Source: Sorangium cellulosum So0157-2
Lineage (GTDB): Bacteria; Myxococcota_A; Polyangia; Polyangiales; Polyangiaceae
Assembly: GCF_000418325.1 (NCBI RefSeq)
Contig: NC_021658.1
Location: forward strand, 4,258,501 to 4,322,500
Direction of reading: 5' to 3'
Length of the DNA: 64,000 bases
Below are positions 42,896 through 54,467 of this stretch, piece by piece. The stretch's first letter is position 1, and each line of letters begins with the position of its first letter. The position numbers and the translations under genes were made by a program. The notes below the pieces were generated by a model. It searched no databases, was not told the DNA's origin, and was given only the letters and a program-made list of their open reading frames with translations.

Positions 42896-44266
42896 ATGAG
42901 GACATCGAGGATCGCGCGGCGCATGACGGCCTCCGCCCTGGCGGCGGGCGCTCTCGCGAGCGCAGGGACCGCGGCCGCGGCGGTGCCGGCGACGATCACC
43001 CACCAGGGCCGGCTCTTCGACGATCGCGACGCGCCGATCGACGAGACGCTCGACGTCGTCTTCGCCCTCTACGACGCTCGCGACGCGTCGATCCCCATCT
43101 GGAGCGAGGTCCACGCGATCACGTTCGAGGACGGCTTCTTCTCGGTGCGCCTCGGCTCGATCACGCCGTTCCAGGGCGCGATCTTCGACGGCGCCGAGCG
43201 GTACCTCGGCATCACGGTGGGCGACGACGTCGAGCTGAAGCCGCGCGCGACGGTCGCGAGCGTGCCGTACGCGCTCCTCGCCGGGAACGTGAACGGCGAC
43301 ATCACGCCGACCTCGGTCACGGTGAACACCGCGAACGGCAGCACGGTGGTGATCGACGGGAGCGGGGTCGCCGTGAACGGCGGCCAGGTGATCAACGAGG
43401 ACGGGGAGTGGGTCGGCTCGCCGGCGGGGCTCGAAGGGCCGGAAGGGCCGCAAGGGCCGCCGGGCCCCACCGGGCCGACCGGCGCGACGGGCCCGGAAGG
43501 GCCGGCGGGGCCGACGGGCGCAACGGGGCCAGCTGGCCCCACGGGGCCGGAAGGCTCGGTCGGCCCCAGAGGCCCGGAAGGCCCGGTCGGGCCTGCGGGG
43601 GCGGCGGGCCCGATCGGGCCGGAGGGCCCGGTCGGCCCCATGGGACCGCAGGGGCCGATCGGCCCGATCGGTCCGATGGGCCCTCAAGGTCCGATAGGTC
43701 CGATCGGCCCGGAGGGGCCGATCGGTCCGACGGGCCCTGAAGGTCCTGTGGGTCCGGTCGGTCCCGAGGGCCCCGTCGGGCCTCAGGGGCCCCGCGGTTT
43801 CACAGGCCCCACTGGGCCGACAGGGCCCCAGGGGGTCGTGCTCTCGATGTCGGTCAGCGGCGTCGGCCCGCACCCCACGCTCCCGGTGGGAGTGGCCGTC
43901 GACTTCTTCGGCCCGACGGCCTCGGTGGTGGTCTCGTCGGAGAGCCAGTCGATCTACGCGACCGCGCATCGGTACCTGGGATCGGGCACCTCGCCGGCGA
44001 ACAGCCTCAGCCTGTTCATGTGCTACCAGCGGGATCGTTCCGAGCCGAACGGTCCCACCGTGCTCGACGAGGTGCAGACGGTCGGCCTGGGGATGACGGG
44101 AGGCCGGGTCCCCGCAGGCACGCGTGTGCCCTTCGGGATCAGCGCGGTCATCACCGGCCTCAGCCCGGGCAAGTACAACATCGGGATGTGCGGTCATACC
44201 CTCAGCCCGAACTGGAACAACAACGACTACGGCTATCTCTCGCTCCTCCTCGTCAACGGCGGCTAG
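42896..44266 (+). CDS. Exported collagen-like (Gly-x-y repeat) protein
   Basis: 456 aa from ATG 42896. A signal peptide (TASALAAGALASAGTAAAA) is followed by a globular N-terminal domain of about 150 residues (QGRLFDDRDAPIDETLDVVFALYD...GVAVNGG) found in many secreted collagen-like proteins. From base 43427 to about 43831 there are about 45 uninterrupted Gly-x-y triplets rich in GPx, enough for a triple helix. The C-terminal 130 residues form a separate domain with a few Cys (MCYQRDR, GMCGHTL). Trimeric stalk or surface fibre is the likely form. Confidence 0.85.
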   Translation: MRTSRIARRMTASALAAGALASAGTAAAAVPATITHQGRLFDDRDAPIDETLDVVFALYDARDASIPIWSEVHAITFEDGFFSVRLGSITPFQGAIFDGAERYLGITVGDDVELKPRATVASVPYALLAGNVNGDITPTSVTVNTANGSTVVIDGSGVAVNGGQVINEDGEWVGSPAGLEGPEGPQGPPGPTGPTGATGPEGPAGPTGATGPAGPTGPEGSVGPRGPEGPVGPAGAAGPIGPEGPVGPMGPQGPIGPIGPMGPQGPIGPIGPEGPIGPTGPEGPVGPVGPEGPVGPQGPRGFTGPTGPTGPQGVVLSMSVSGVGPHPTLPVGVAVDFFGPTASVVVSSESQSIYATAHRYLGSGTSPANSLSLFMCYQRDRSEPNGPTVLDEVQTVGLGMTGGRVPAGTRVPFGISAVITGLSPGKYNIGMCGHTLSPNWNNNDYGYLSLLLVNGG

Positions 44267-44564
44267 CCGCTGGGTCCGCCACAGCTAGCTGCCGAGTCCA
44301 GCGCGCTCAGCCGCTGAGTCCGTCGGTCGCGGCGGACGCACCGGGCAGACGGGGCGGCTCGGGGCGCGCGCTCCCACCGCGCGCCTCGACGTGAACGCGA
44401 GAATCCCGCGCCGAACAGCGCAATGCCACGCGGCCCGTGCTCGGCGCGCCGTCACGTACGATCGTCCGCGACGATGGGCGGAAAGGGGGCTAAACACTCG
44501 CGGTTTCACGCGGGCCTGTCCACCCCGGACGCCACCCCCGCGGGCCCACCCTTCCGCGCCTCCT

Positions 44565-47500
44565 ATGCAATCCATCTGTCTCCGCGGCGCCCGCACGCAC
44601 AACCTCCAGGGCATCGACCTCGACTTCCGGCCCGGCGAGCTCGTGGCCATCGCCGGCGTGTCCGGCGCCGGCAAGTCCTCGCTCGCGCTCGACACGCTCT
44701 ACTCCGAAGGGCAGCGCCGGTTCGTCGAGAGCTTCAGCCCGTACGCTCGCCAGTTCCTCGAGCGGCTCGAGCGGCCGCCGATCGACGCGCTCGAGCCCGT
44801 GGCGGCCGGCGTCGCCGTCGACCGCCGCGCGCCGGTCAAGAGCTCGCGGTCGACCGTCGCCACGATGGCCGATCTCGAGCCGTACTTCTGCGCGCTCTTC
44901 GCGCGCGAGGCGGTGCCCGTCTGTCCGTCCTGCGAGGCGCCGGCCGCGCGGACCGACCCGGTAAAGGCGGCCGAGCTCGCCGCGAGCCAGCATGAGGGCG
45001 CGACCGCGCTCGTCACGTATCCGGTCGCCGTCGCGGGGACCGAGCGGTTCCTCGACGTGCGCGAGTCGCTGCTCGCCGCCGGCTACCGGCGCCTGCTCGT
45101 CCGCGGCGAGGCGCGCGACCTCGACAGCGTGGCGCCCTCCGAGGCGATGAGCGGCACCGACAAGGTCGAGGTCATCGTCGATCGCGTCCGCGTCGCCCCG
45201 CGGGAGCGCCGGCGCCTCGGCGCCGCCATCGAGGAGGCGTGGAAGGGCGGGGGAGGCGACGCGTCGCTCCACCTGCAGCGCAAGGCCGAGGAGCCGGGCG
45301 GCAACGGGGCGGGGTCGACGCGGCTCCGGCTCGTGCGCGGGCTCGCCTGCCCCTCGTGCGCGCGCGCCTTCGATCCGCCGCGCCCCGGGCTCTTCTCGTA
45401 CCAGTCGCCGACCGGCGCGTGCCCCTCGTGCCGCGGCTTCGGCCGCACCCTCGGCATCGACTACGACAAGGTGATCCCGGACCCGTCGAAATCGATCGCG
45501 GGCGGCGCGATCCGCCCCTGGAACGGCCGCTCCACCACCTGGGAGCGGAAGGTGCTCCGCGCGTTCTGCGAGCGGAACGGGATCCGCACCGATCGGCCGT
45601 GGCGTGACCTCTCCGAGGCGCAGCGCGCGCTCGTGCTCGAGGGCGAGGGCACGTGGAGCCAGGGCAAGTACCCCGGCGTGAAGGCCTGGTTCCGCTGGCT
45701 CGAGACGCGCACCTACAAGATGCACGTCCGCGTGCTGCTCGCGCGCTACCGCACCTACGACGTGTGCGGCGCGTGCCATGGCAAGCGGCTCTCGCCCGAG
45801 TCGCTCCTTTACCGCGTCGGCGGCCTCGATCTCGCCGCGTGGCACGAGCTCGAGCTCCGCGAGGCGCGCGCGCGGCTCGAGGCCGAGCGCCCCCAGACGG
45901 GCCAGGGGGAGATGGCGCGCCGCGAGCTCATCGCGCGGCTCGGCTACCTCGAGCGCGTCGGGCTCGGCTACCTCTCGCTCTCCCGCCAGGCGCGCACGCT
46001 CTCGGGCGGCGAGGCGCAGCGCGTCGCGCTCACCGCGGCGCTCGGCACGTCGCTGACGGGCGCGCTCTTCGTGCTCGACGAGCCGACCGTCGGTCTGCAT
46101 CCGACGGACATCCCGCCGCTCATCGCGGCCATGCGCGAGCTCGCCGACCGCGGCAACGCCGTGCTCGTCATCGAGCACGAGCCCCTCGTCATCCGGGCGA
46201 GCGATCGCGTCGTCGAGCTCGGCCCCGGCGCGGGCAAGCAGGGCGGTCGCGTCACCTTCGACGGGTCCCCCGAGGGGCTCGCCGCGCAGAGGTCGCTGCC
46301 CGCGGCGCCCGCGGAGCGAAGGTCGCCGAGCGGCAAGATCGCGATCCACGGCGCTCGCGAGAACAACCTGCGCGACGTCTCCGTCGACGTCCCGCTCGGC
46401 GTCGTGGTGGCGATCACGGGGCCGAGCGGCTCAGGCAAGAGCACGCTGGTGAACGACGTGCTCTACCGGCACATCGCGAGGGCCCGCGGCTACAAGGACG
46501 TCGAGGCGCCGGGCCTGTACCGGCGCATCGAGGGCACGGCCGACATCCGCACCGTCACGCTCGTCGATCAGGCGCCGCTCGGGCGCACCTCGCGGGGCAA
46601 CCCCGCGACCTACACCGGCGCGTGGAACCGCATCCGCGCGCTCTTCGCCGAGCGGCCCGAGGCGGCGGCGCGGGATCTCGGGCCCGGCCACTTCTCGTTC
46701 AACGTCGCGCTCGGGCGCTGCGAGGCGTGCGCCGGCGAGGGGAGCGAGACGATCGAGATGCAGTTCTTGGCCGACGTGTCGCTGACCTGCCCGACCTGCA
46801 AGGGCAAGCGCTTCCGCGACGAGGTGCTCGAGGTGAAGCTCGGCGGCCGCTCGGTCGCCGACGTGCTCGATCTCTCGATCGACGAGGCGTTCGCGGCCTT
46901 CGAGCGGGAGCCCGCGGTCCGGCGGGCGCTCGCGCCGCTCAAGCAGCTCGGCCTCGGCTACCTCACGCTCGGCCAGCCGCTCTCGACGCTCTCCGGCGGC
47001 GAGGCGCAGCGGCTCAAGATCGCGCGCGCGCTCGGCGAGCCCTGCGCGGGCGCGCTCTTCCTCCTCGACGAGCCGAGCGCCGGCCTGCACCCGGAGGAGG
47101 TGAAGCACCTCAACGCTTCGCTCTCGGTGCTCGTGGCCGAGGGCGCCTCCGTGATCGTGGTCGACCACGACCTCGACGTCATCGCGGCGGCCGACTGGGT
47201 CATCGATCTCGGGCCGGGCGCGGGCAGCGAGGGCGGGAGCGTGGTCGCGGAGGGGACGCCCGAGGCGGTGGCCAGGACGGCGACGCGGACCGGCGGCGCG
47301 CTGGCCGAGTGGTTCGCGCTGCGGGGCGACGGCGCGGCGCCGAGGCCGCGCCGCGGCGCCAAGGCCGCGGCGCCCGCCGCCGCCCCGAAATCCGGCAAGC
47401 GCAACGGCAACGCCGCGGCGCGCCCGTCGCTCGATCGGCGGCGCATCGAGGTGGAGGGCGCCCGCGAGCACAACCTCGCCGAGGTCTCGACGGTGATCCC

Positions 47501-49919
47501 GCACGGCGAGCTCGTCGTCGTGACCGGCCCGAGCGGCTCCGGCAAGAGCACGCTCGCGTTCGACGTGGTCTTCGCCGAGGGCCAGCGGCGCTTCCTCGAG
47601 ACCTTGACCCCCTACGCGCGCCAGTTCCTCCCCACGCTGCCGCGGCCGGACGTCGATCGCGTCACCGGCGTACCCCCGTCGATCGCGCTCGAGCAGCGCA
47701 CCACGCGCTCCGGCGCCAACTCCACCGTCGCGACCGTGACCGAGATCGCGCACTACCTGCGGCTGCTCTACGCCAAGGTCGGCGAGGCGCGCTGCCCGGA
47801 CTGCGACGTGCCGATCGCGGCGCGCTCGCCGGACGAGGTCTATCGTTCGCTGCTCGCGACGCGCGGCGCGCGGACGCTGCTCGCCCCCGCGGTCGTGGCG
47901 CGCAAGGGGACGTACCTCGACGTCTTCACCGCGGCCGCCCGCGCCGGCATCACCCGCGCGCTCGCCGACGGCGAGCCGTGCGCGACCGACAGCCCTCCCC
48001 GCCTCGACAAGCGCCGCGAGCACTCGATCGACCTCGTGATCTACGAGGGGCGCATGGACGCCCTCGATCGCGCGCTCTTCGATCGCGCCCTCGCGTTCGG
48101 TCGGGGCGCGGTGAAGCTCGCCGGCGGCCGCGGCGGCGAGCAGCTGCTCTCCACGACGCGCACCTGCCCGCGCTGCGGCGTCGGCGTCCCGGAGCTCGAT
48201 CCCCGCTGGTTCTCGTTCAACACGAAGCAGGGCCGCTGCGAGGCGTGCGAGGGGACCGGCGCCTCGGACTTCGACGACGACGCGCTCGCGACGCCCGATC
48301 CGTGCGAGGCGTGCGGCGGCTCGCGCCTCGCGCCGATCCCCCGGGCCGTCCGGCTCGCCGGCGAGCGTTACCACCAGGCGTCGGGCCGGTCGGTGGCGGC
48401 GGCCGCCGCCTGGGCGAGGGGCCTGCGCTTCACGGGCGATCGCGCGCTGATCGCCGAGGCGCCGCACAAGGAGCTCTGCCGCCGGCTCGACTTCGTCTGC
48501 GAGGTGGGCCTCGGCTACCTCACGCTCGATCGGCGCGCGTCGACCCTCTCGGGCGGCGAGATGCAGCGCCTGCGGCTCGCGGCGCAGCTCGGCAGCGGCC
48601 TCACCGGGGCGCTGTACGTCCTCGACGAGCCGACCATCGGCCTCCACCCGCGCGACACCGATCGGCTGCTCTCCAACCTGCGGCGGCTCGCCAGCATGGG
48701 GAGCACCGTGCTCATGGTGGAGCACGACGCCGACACGATCCGCGCCGCGGACCACCTGATCGATCTCGGCCCCTCGGGCGGCCGGAAGGGCGGCAGGATC
48801 GTCGCGGCGGGCCCGTCGCGCGAGGTGCTCGCGAACCCCGACTCGCCGACCGCGCGCGCGCTCGCCGGCGAGGACGCCCTGCTCAGCGCGCGCCCGGCGC
48901 GCCCGCCGGCGCGCGAGCACATCGAGCTCCTCGGCGCCCGCGCGCACAACCTCCAGGGCGATGCGCTCCGGCTCCCCGCGGGCCGGATGACGGTGGTCGC
49001 CGGCGTGTCCGGCTCCGGGAAGAGCACGCTCATCCAGAAGGTGCTCTACCCCGCCGCGCGCCGCGCGTTGAAGCTCGAGGCGCCCGAGCCGGGCCCGCAC
49101 AAGGCGCTGCGGCTGCCGAAGAGCATCCTGCGCGCGGTGGCCGTCGACCAGTCGCCCATCGGCCGGACGCCGCGCTCGATCCCGGCGACGTTCCTGGGCG
49201 TCTGGGACGAGGTTCGCAAGCTCTACGCCGCCTGTCCCGACGCGCAGGTGCGCGGCTACGGCCCCGCGCGGTTCTCCTTCAACACGGCCTCGGGCGGGCA
49301 GTGCCCCGCGTGCGAGGGGCAGGGCGTCATCGCGCACGAGATGTCGTTCTTGCCCGACGTGACCACGCCGTGCGAGGCGTGCGGCGGCGCGCGCTTCGAG
49401 CCGGCGACGCTCGACGTGCGCTACCTCGGCCTGTCCGTCGGCGAGGTCCTCGATCTCACCGCCGAGGAGGCGGTCGAGGTCTTCGCGGCGCACCCGAGGA
49501 TCCGCGCGCCGCTCTCGACCATGTGCGATCTCGGCGTGGGCTACCTCCACATCGGCCAGGGCTCGCACACGCTCTCGGGCGGCGAGGCCCAGCGGCTCAA
49601 GCTCGCGGCGGAGCTGACGGCCGGCGCGCGGCCCAAGCCGACGCTCTACGTCCTCGACGAGCCCACGACCGGCCTGCACCTGGCGGACGTGACGCGCCTC
49701 GTCCGCGTGCTCGATCGCCTGGTCGAGCGCGGCGACACGCTGGTGATCATCGAGCACCACCCGGCGGTCATCGCCTGCGCGGATCACGTGGTCGAGCTGG
49801 GCCCGGAGGGCGGCGCCGGCGGGGGGCGCATCGTCGCCGAGGGCACCCCGCGCGAGCTTTCGCGTCAGCCGACGGCGACGGGCGAGGTGCTGAAGAGGAT
49901 CTTCGCGAAGGCGACGTGA
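44565..49919 (+). CDS. uvrA: Double-length UvrA-like excinuclease subunit (four ATPase modules)
   Basis: 1784 aa, about twice the usual UvrA (940 aa). It has two UvrA-like halves in tandem. Each half has two ABC modules, giving four Walker A loops (GVSGAGKS, GPSGSGKS, GPSGSGKS, GVSGSGKS) and four signatures (three LSGGEAQR, one LSGGEMQR). Each half also has paired CxxC zinc sites (for example CPSCARAF/CPSCRGFG and CEACAGEG/CPTCKGKRF in the first; CPRCGVGV/CEACEGTG and CPACEGQG/CEACGGARF in the second). UvrA finds helix-distorting DNA damage and loads UvrB. The duplication would place in one chain what is normally a dimer. I place the start at ATG 44565, where the family sequence QSICLRGARTHNLQ begins. 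Confidence 0.9.
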   Translation: MQSICLRGARTHNLQGIDLDFRPGELVAIAGVSGAGKSSLALDTLYSEGQRRFVESFSPYARQFLERLERPPIDALEPVAAGVAVDRRAPVKSSRSTVATMADLEPYFCALFAREAVPVCPSCEAPAARTDPVKAAELAASQHEGATALVTYPVAVAGTERFLDVRESLLAAGYRRLLVRGEARDLDSVAPSEAMSGTDKVEVIVDRVRVAPRERRRLGAAIEEAWKGGGGDASLHLQRKAEEPGGNGAGSTRLRLVRGLACPSCARAFDPPRPGLFSYQSPTGACPSCRGFGRTLGIDYDKVIPDPSKSIAGGAIRPWNGRSTTWERKVLRAFCERNGIRTDRPWRDLSEAQRALVLEGEGTWSQGKYPGVKAWFRWLETRTYKMHVRVLLARYRTYDVCGACHGKRLSPESLLYRVGGLDLAAWHELELREARARLEAERPQTGQGEMARRELIARLGYLERVGLGYLSLSRQARTLSGGEAQRVALTAALGTSLTGALFVLDEPTVGLHPTDIPPLIAAMRELADRGNAVLVIEHEPLVIRASDRVVELGPGAGKQGGRVTFDGSPEGLAAQRSLPAAPAERRSPSGKIAIHGARENNLRDVSVDVPLGVVVAITGPSGSGKSTLVNDVLYRHIARARGYKDVEAPGLYRRIEGTADIRTVTLVDQAPLGRTSRGNPATYTGAWNRIRALFAERPEAAARDLGPGHFSFNVALGRCEACAGEGSETIEMQFLADVSLTCPTCKGKRFRDEVLEVKLGGRSVADVLDLSIDEAFAAFEREPAVRRALAPLKQLGLGYLTLGQPLSTLSGGEAQRLKIARALGEPCAGALFLLDEPSAGLHPEEVKHLNASLSVLVAEGASVIVVDHDLDVIAAADWVIDLGPGAGSEGGSVVAEGTPEAVARTATRTGGALAEWFALRGDGAAPRPRRGAKAAAPAAAPKSGKRNGNAAARPSLDRRRIEVEGAREHNLAEVSTVIPHGELVVVTGPSGSGKSTLAFDVVFAEGQRRFLETLTPYARQFLPTLPRPDVDRVTGVPPSIALEQRTTRSGANSTVATVTEIAHYLRLLYAKVGEARCPDCDVPIAARSPDEVYRSLLATRGARTLLAPAVVARKGTYLDVFTAAARAGITRALADGEPCATDSPPRLDKRREHSIDLVIYEGRMDALDRALFDRALAFGRGAVKLAGGRGGEQLLSTTRTCPRCGVGVPELDPRWFSFNTKQGRCEACEGTGASDFDDDALATPDPCEACGGSRLAPIPRAVRLAGERYHQASGRSVAAAAAWARGLRFTGDRALIAEAPHKELCRRLDFVCEVGLGYLTLDRRASTLSGGEMQRLRLAAQLGSGLTGALYVLDEPTIGLHPRDTDRLLSNLRRLASMGSTVLMVEHDADTIRAADHLIDLGPSGGRKGGRIVAAGPSREVLANPDSPTARALAGEDALLSARPARPPAREHIELLGARAHNLQGDALRLPAGRMTVVAGVSGSGKSTLIQKVLYPAARRALKLEAPEPGPHKALRLPKSILRAVAVDQSPIGRTPRSIPATFLGVWDEVRKLYAACPDAQVRGYGPARFSFNTASGGQCPACEGQGVIAHEMSFLPDVTTPCEACGGARFEPATLDVRYLGLSVGEVLDLTAEEAVEVFAAHPRIRAPLSTMCDLGVGYLHIGQGSHTLSGGEAQRLKLAAELTAGARPKPTLYVLDEPTTGLHLADVTRLVRVLDRLVERGDTLVIIEHHPAVIACADHVVELGPEGGAGGGRIVAEGTPRELSRQPTATGEVLKRIFAKAT

Positions 49920-49965
49920 GCGGGCGCGCCGGCTCGCCCCGGCGCGCCGCCTCGCGGGTCGCGGC

Positions 49966-50169
49966 TCAGCCGCCCGAGCGCTTCGCGTATTGGTACGCGG
50001 TGTAGGCGGAGATCAGGTGGCAGATCCAGCCGAGCCATCCGCCCGTGCCGATCCACAGGCCGGGGGTGACGATCAGCCAGAAGATGCAGCGCAGAAACGC
50101 GCCGTTGTAGAGCTGCCCAACGCCCGGAATGAGGAAAGACAGAACAGCGGCGATCCCGGATTTGCTCAT
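49966..50169 (-). CDS. TM2-domain membrane protein
   Basis: 67 aa. Two hydrophobic helices flank a short loop: AAVLSFLIPGVGQLYNGAFLRCIFWLIVTPGLW and WLGWICHLISAYTAYQYAKR. The pattern F-x-P-G-x-G-Q-x-Y-N-G is the TM2/DUF5683-type signature. Small inner-membrane protein, possibly assisting protein turnover or complex assembly; the role is unknown. Confidence 0.8.
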   Translation of the reverse strand: MSKSGIAAVLSFLIPGVGQLYNGAFLRCIFWLIVTPGLWIGTGGWLGWICHLISAYTAYQYAKRSGG

Positions 50170-50267
50170 GAGGTCGGAAGCTGATCACCCTGACCGCCTT
50201 GTCAAGCGGACTCGAGCGAAAGCTTCGGACTGCGCCCGCGGCGGCGCGTCAGGCCGCGGAGATCCGC

Positions 50268-51197
50268 TCAATTCCTGCCGGGCAGGATGATCTTCTTCCG
50301 GCCCGTCGAGGATGCGGACGGGGTGGTCGTCGGGGTCGTCGCGCTGGGCGTCGTCGGGATCGTCGGCTGAGCGGTCGTCGACGGGATCGTCGGCGTGGTG
50401 GTCGGGTTCGCCGGCTTGGGCTGTGGTTTCGGCGACGGTTTCGGGGCCGCCGCGGGGACTGGAACCGGCTCCGGCGGGGGTGGCTCGGGCGTCGTGGTTG
50501 CGGCCGGCGGCGGAGGCGCCGGATCGCTGGCGACGGACGCCGGCGCCGGCGGCGTGTCGACCGACGGCAGCGCCGTCGCGCCGTCGGACGAGCTTCCGCT
50601 GCGCATCACGAAGAAGGCGGTCGTGAGGCCCCCGATGACCACGAAGGCGCCGATCCCGATCAGCGCGTGCGTCGGGCCGGAGCTCTTCGGGCGAGGCCGG
50701 GCGGGGATCGGCGCCGCGTACGGCCCGCCGCTGCCCGGCAGCGCCGGAGCGCCGCCGCCGTGAAACCCCGGCGCGCCGGCGGCCCCGCTCGGAGCCCCGA
50801 ACGGCGAGCCGCCGTACGGGCTCGCGGGAGGCGGGAGCGGCTGCCCGTAGGCGCCCCCTGGTCCTGGAGGGCCGCCGTAGTTCGCGGTTGCGCCGGGCCC
50901 GTACGGGCCCGGCGCGCCTGCCGGCGGCGCGCCGTACGCGCCTGCCGGGGATCCGTAAGGGGCTGGCGCGCCGGGCGGGGGCGCGCTGTTGCCTCCGCCC
51001 TCGACGAGGGTCCGCGGGACGGCTCCGCCCGCGGCCCCTGGATCGTGCGGCGCGGTGCCGGGCGGCACGGGGAAGGCGCCCTGAGGCGAGTTGAGCCCTG
51101 CGAGCGGAGGCTCGCCGGGCACGGTCTTGCCAGGGCCGTACATGCCGCTCGGGGGCGCAGGCCATCCGGGCGGCGGACCGCTATTCTGATTGCTCAT
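50268..51197 (-). CDS. Pro/Gly-rich single-pass membrane protein next to the Ser/Thr kinase
   Basis: 309 aa. The first 170 residues are Pro/Gly/Tyr/Ala-rich and disordered (many PYG and APG repeats). One transmembrane helix (ALIGIGAFVVIGGLTTAFFVM) follows at about 177-198, then a Pro/Thr-rich outer segment. The last ten residues (RKKIILPGRN) resemble the tail of the adjacent kinase (RRVIIVPNN). It begins 33 nt after the kinase stop on the same strand. It is likely a partner or substrate of the kinase; this is inference. Confidence 0.65.
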   Translation of the reverse strand: MSNQNSGPPPGWPAPPSGMYGPGKTVPGEPPLAGLNSPQGAFPVPPGTAPHDPGAAGGAVPRTLVEGGGNSAPPPGAPAPYGSPAGAYGAPPAGAPGPYGPGATANYGGPPGPGGAYGQPLPPPASPYGGSPFGAPSGAAGAPGFHGGGAPALPGSGGPYAAPIPARPRPKSSGPTHALIGIGAFVVIGGLTTAFFVMRSGSSSDGATALPSVDTPPAPASVASDPAPPPPAATTTPEPPPPEPVPVPAAAPKPSPKPQPKPANPTTTPTIPSTTAQPTIPTTPSATTPTTTPSASSTGRKKIILPGRN

Positions 51198-51230
51198 CGA
51201 GATCGCATCCTACCGCCTGCGCCGGGCGAG

Positions 51231-53306
<2,076 letters not shown>

Positions 53307-53609
53307 CGATCTCCGTTGAGGGCGCTGGAGTTGCTCGGAGAGTCTCACAGGCTGGTAGACGAACGTCAGCCCCATTTGTGCGACACAGCGTCGCGAAGGT
53401 CGCGAACCGCACCGCTTCTCGGCGCCGCGCGCCCCATTCGCGCCGCCGGGCTCACGTCCCGGGCAGCCGCGCCGCCGAGCTCGCACGCCCTGGCACGACT
53501 CTTGATAACGCGTTGCGTCGCCCGTCTCGGGTAGGTGCGACGTCGCTGATGCGCGCGTGCGGGAACGAGTATACCTGGGGGCGCCGCCGGGGTTGCGGCG
53601 CTTGAGGAG
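53307..53609. promoter_or_regulatory. Divergent promoter region between the kinase and nadC
   Basis: About 300 bp between oppositely oriented genes, so both promoters are expected here. A ttgataac word lies near 53508. I cannot assign -35/-10 pairs with confidence. Confidence 0.4.
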
Positions 53610-54467
53610 ATGCCTGTGCTGGCTGCGCCGTTGCTCGATGCCCTGCTCGATCGCGCTCTGGAAGAAGATCTCGCGGGAGGCGATCTCACCACCGAGGCCT
53701 GTGTCGAGGCTTCCGCGCGCGCGACCGCGAAGGCGGTGGCGCGCAAGCCGCTCGTCGTTTGCGGTGGGGACGTGTTTCTCCGCGTCTTTCAGCGCCTGGA
53801 TCCGCAGGTCGAGGGCGAGGTGCTGATCGCGGACGGCACCTCGGTCGACACCGGCGCCGTGCTCTGGACGGTGCGCGGCCTCGCGCGCACGCTCCTCAGC
53901 GCGGAGCGCACCGCGCTCAACTTCGCGCAGCGGATGAGCGGCGTCGCCTCCGAGGCGCGCCGCTACGCCGCGGCGATCCCGCAGGGGTCCGGCGTGCGCA
54001 TCACCGACACCCGCAAGACGACGCCCGGCCTGCGCGCGTTGGAGCGCTACGCGGTGCGCGTCGGAGGCGCGCACAACCACCGCGACAGCCTCGGGAGCGC
54101 GGTGCTCATCAAGGACAACCACATCGTCGCGGCGGGCGGCATCGCCACCGCCATCGGCCGCGCCCGAGCGCGCGCCCCGCACACGACGAAGATCGAGGTC
54201 GAGGTCGCCTCGCTCCGCGAGCTCGACGAGGCGCTCTCTGCCGGCGCGGACATCATCATGCTCGACAACTTCACGCTGGCCGACGTCAAGACGGCGTCCG
54301 CGCGCGTCCGGTCGGCGCAGCACGGCCGGCCTCTCCTCGAGGTCTCCGGCGGGATCACGCTGGAGCGCATCCCCGAGCTCGCCGCGGCGGGCATCGACAT
54401 CATCAGCGTCGGGGCGCTGACGCACTCGGCCCGCTCGGCCGACATCGCGCTGGATCTCTCGCTGTGA
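53610..54467 (+). CDS. nadC: Nicotinate-nucleotide pyrophosphorylase (quinolinate phosphoribosyltransferase)
   Basis: 285 aa, the usual length. Motifs: EEDLAGGDLTTEA, ERTALNFAQRMSGVAS, ITDTRKTTPGLRALERYAVRVGGAHNHRDSLGSAVLIKDNHI (substrate-binding Arg and Lys), IEVEVASL, DIIMLDNF, VSGGITLERI, ISVGALTHS. NadC makes nicotinate mononucleotide from quinolinate and PRPP in de novo NAD synthesis. GAGGAG touches the ATG, so the GTG at 53616 (6 nt from the site) may be the true start. It overlaps birA by GTGA. Confidence 0.95.
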   Translation: MPVLAAPLLDALLDRALEEDLAGGDLTTEACVEASARATAKAVARKPLVVCGGDVFLRVFQRLDPQVEGEVLIADGTSVDTGAVLWTVRGLARTLLSAERTALNFAQRMSGVASEARRYAAAIPQGSGVRITDTRKTTPGLRALERYAVRVGGAHNHRDSLGSAVLIKDNHIVAAGGIATAIGRARARAPHTTKIEVEVASLRELDEALSAGADIIMLDNFTLADVKTASARVRSAQHGRPLLEVSGGITLERIPELAAAGIDIISVGALTHSARSADIALDLSL

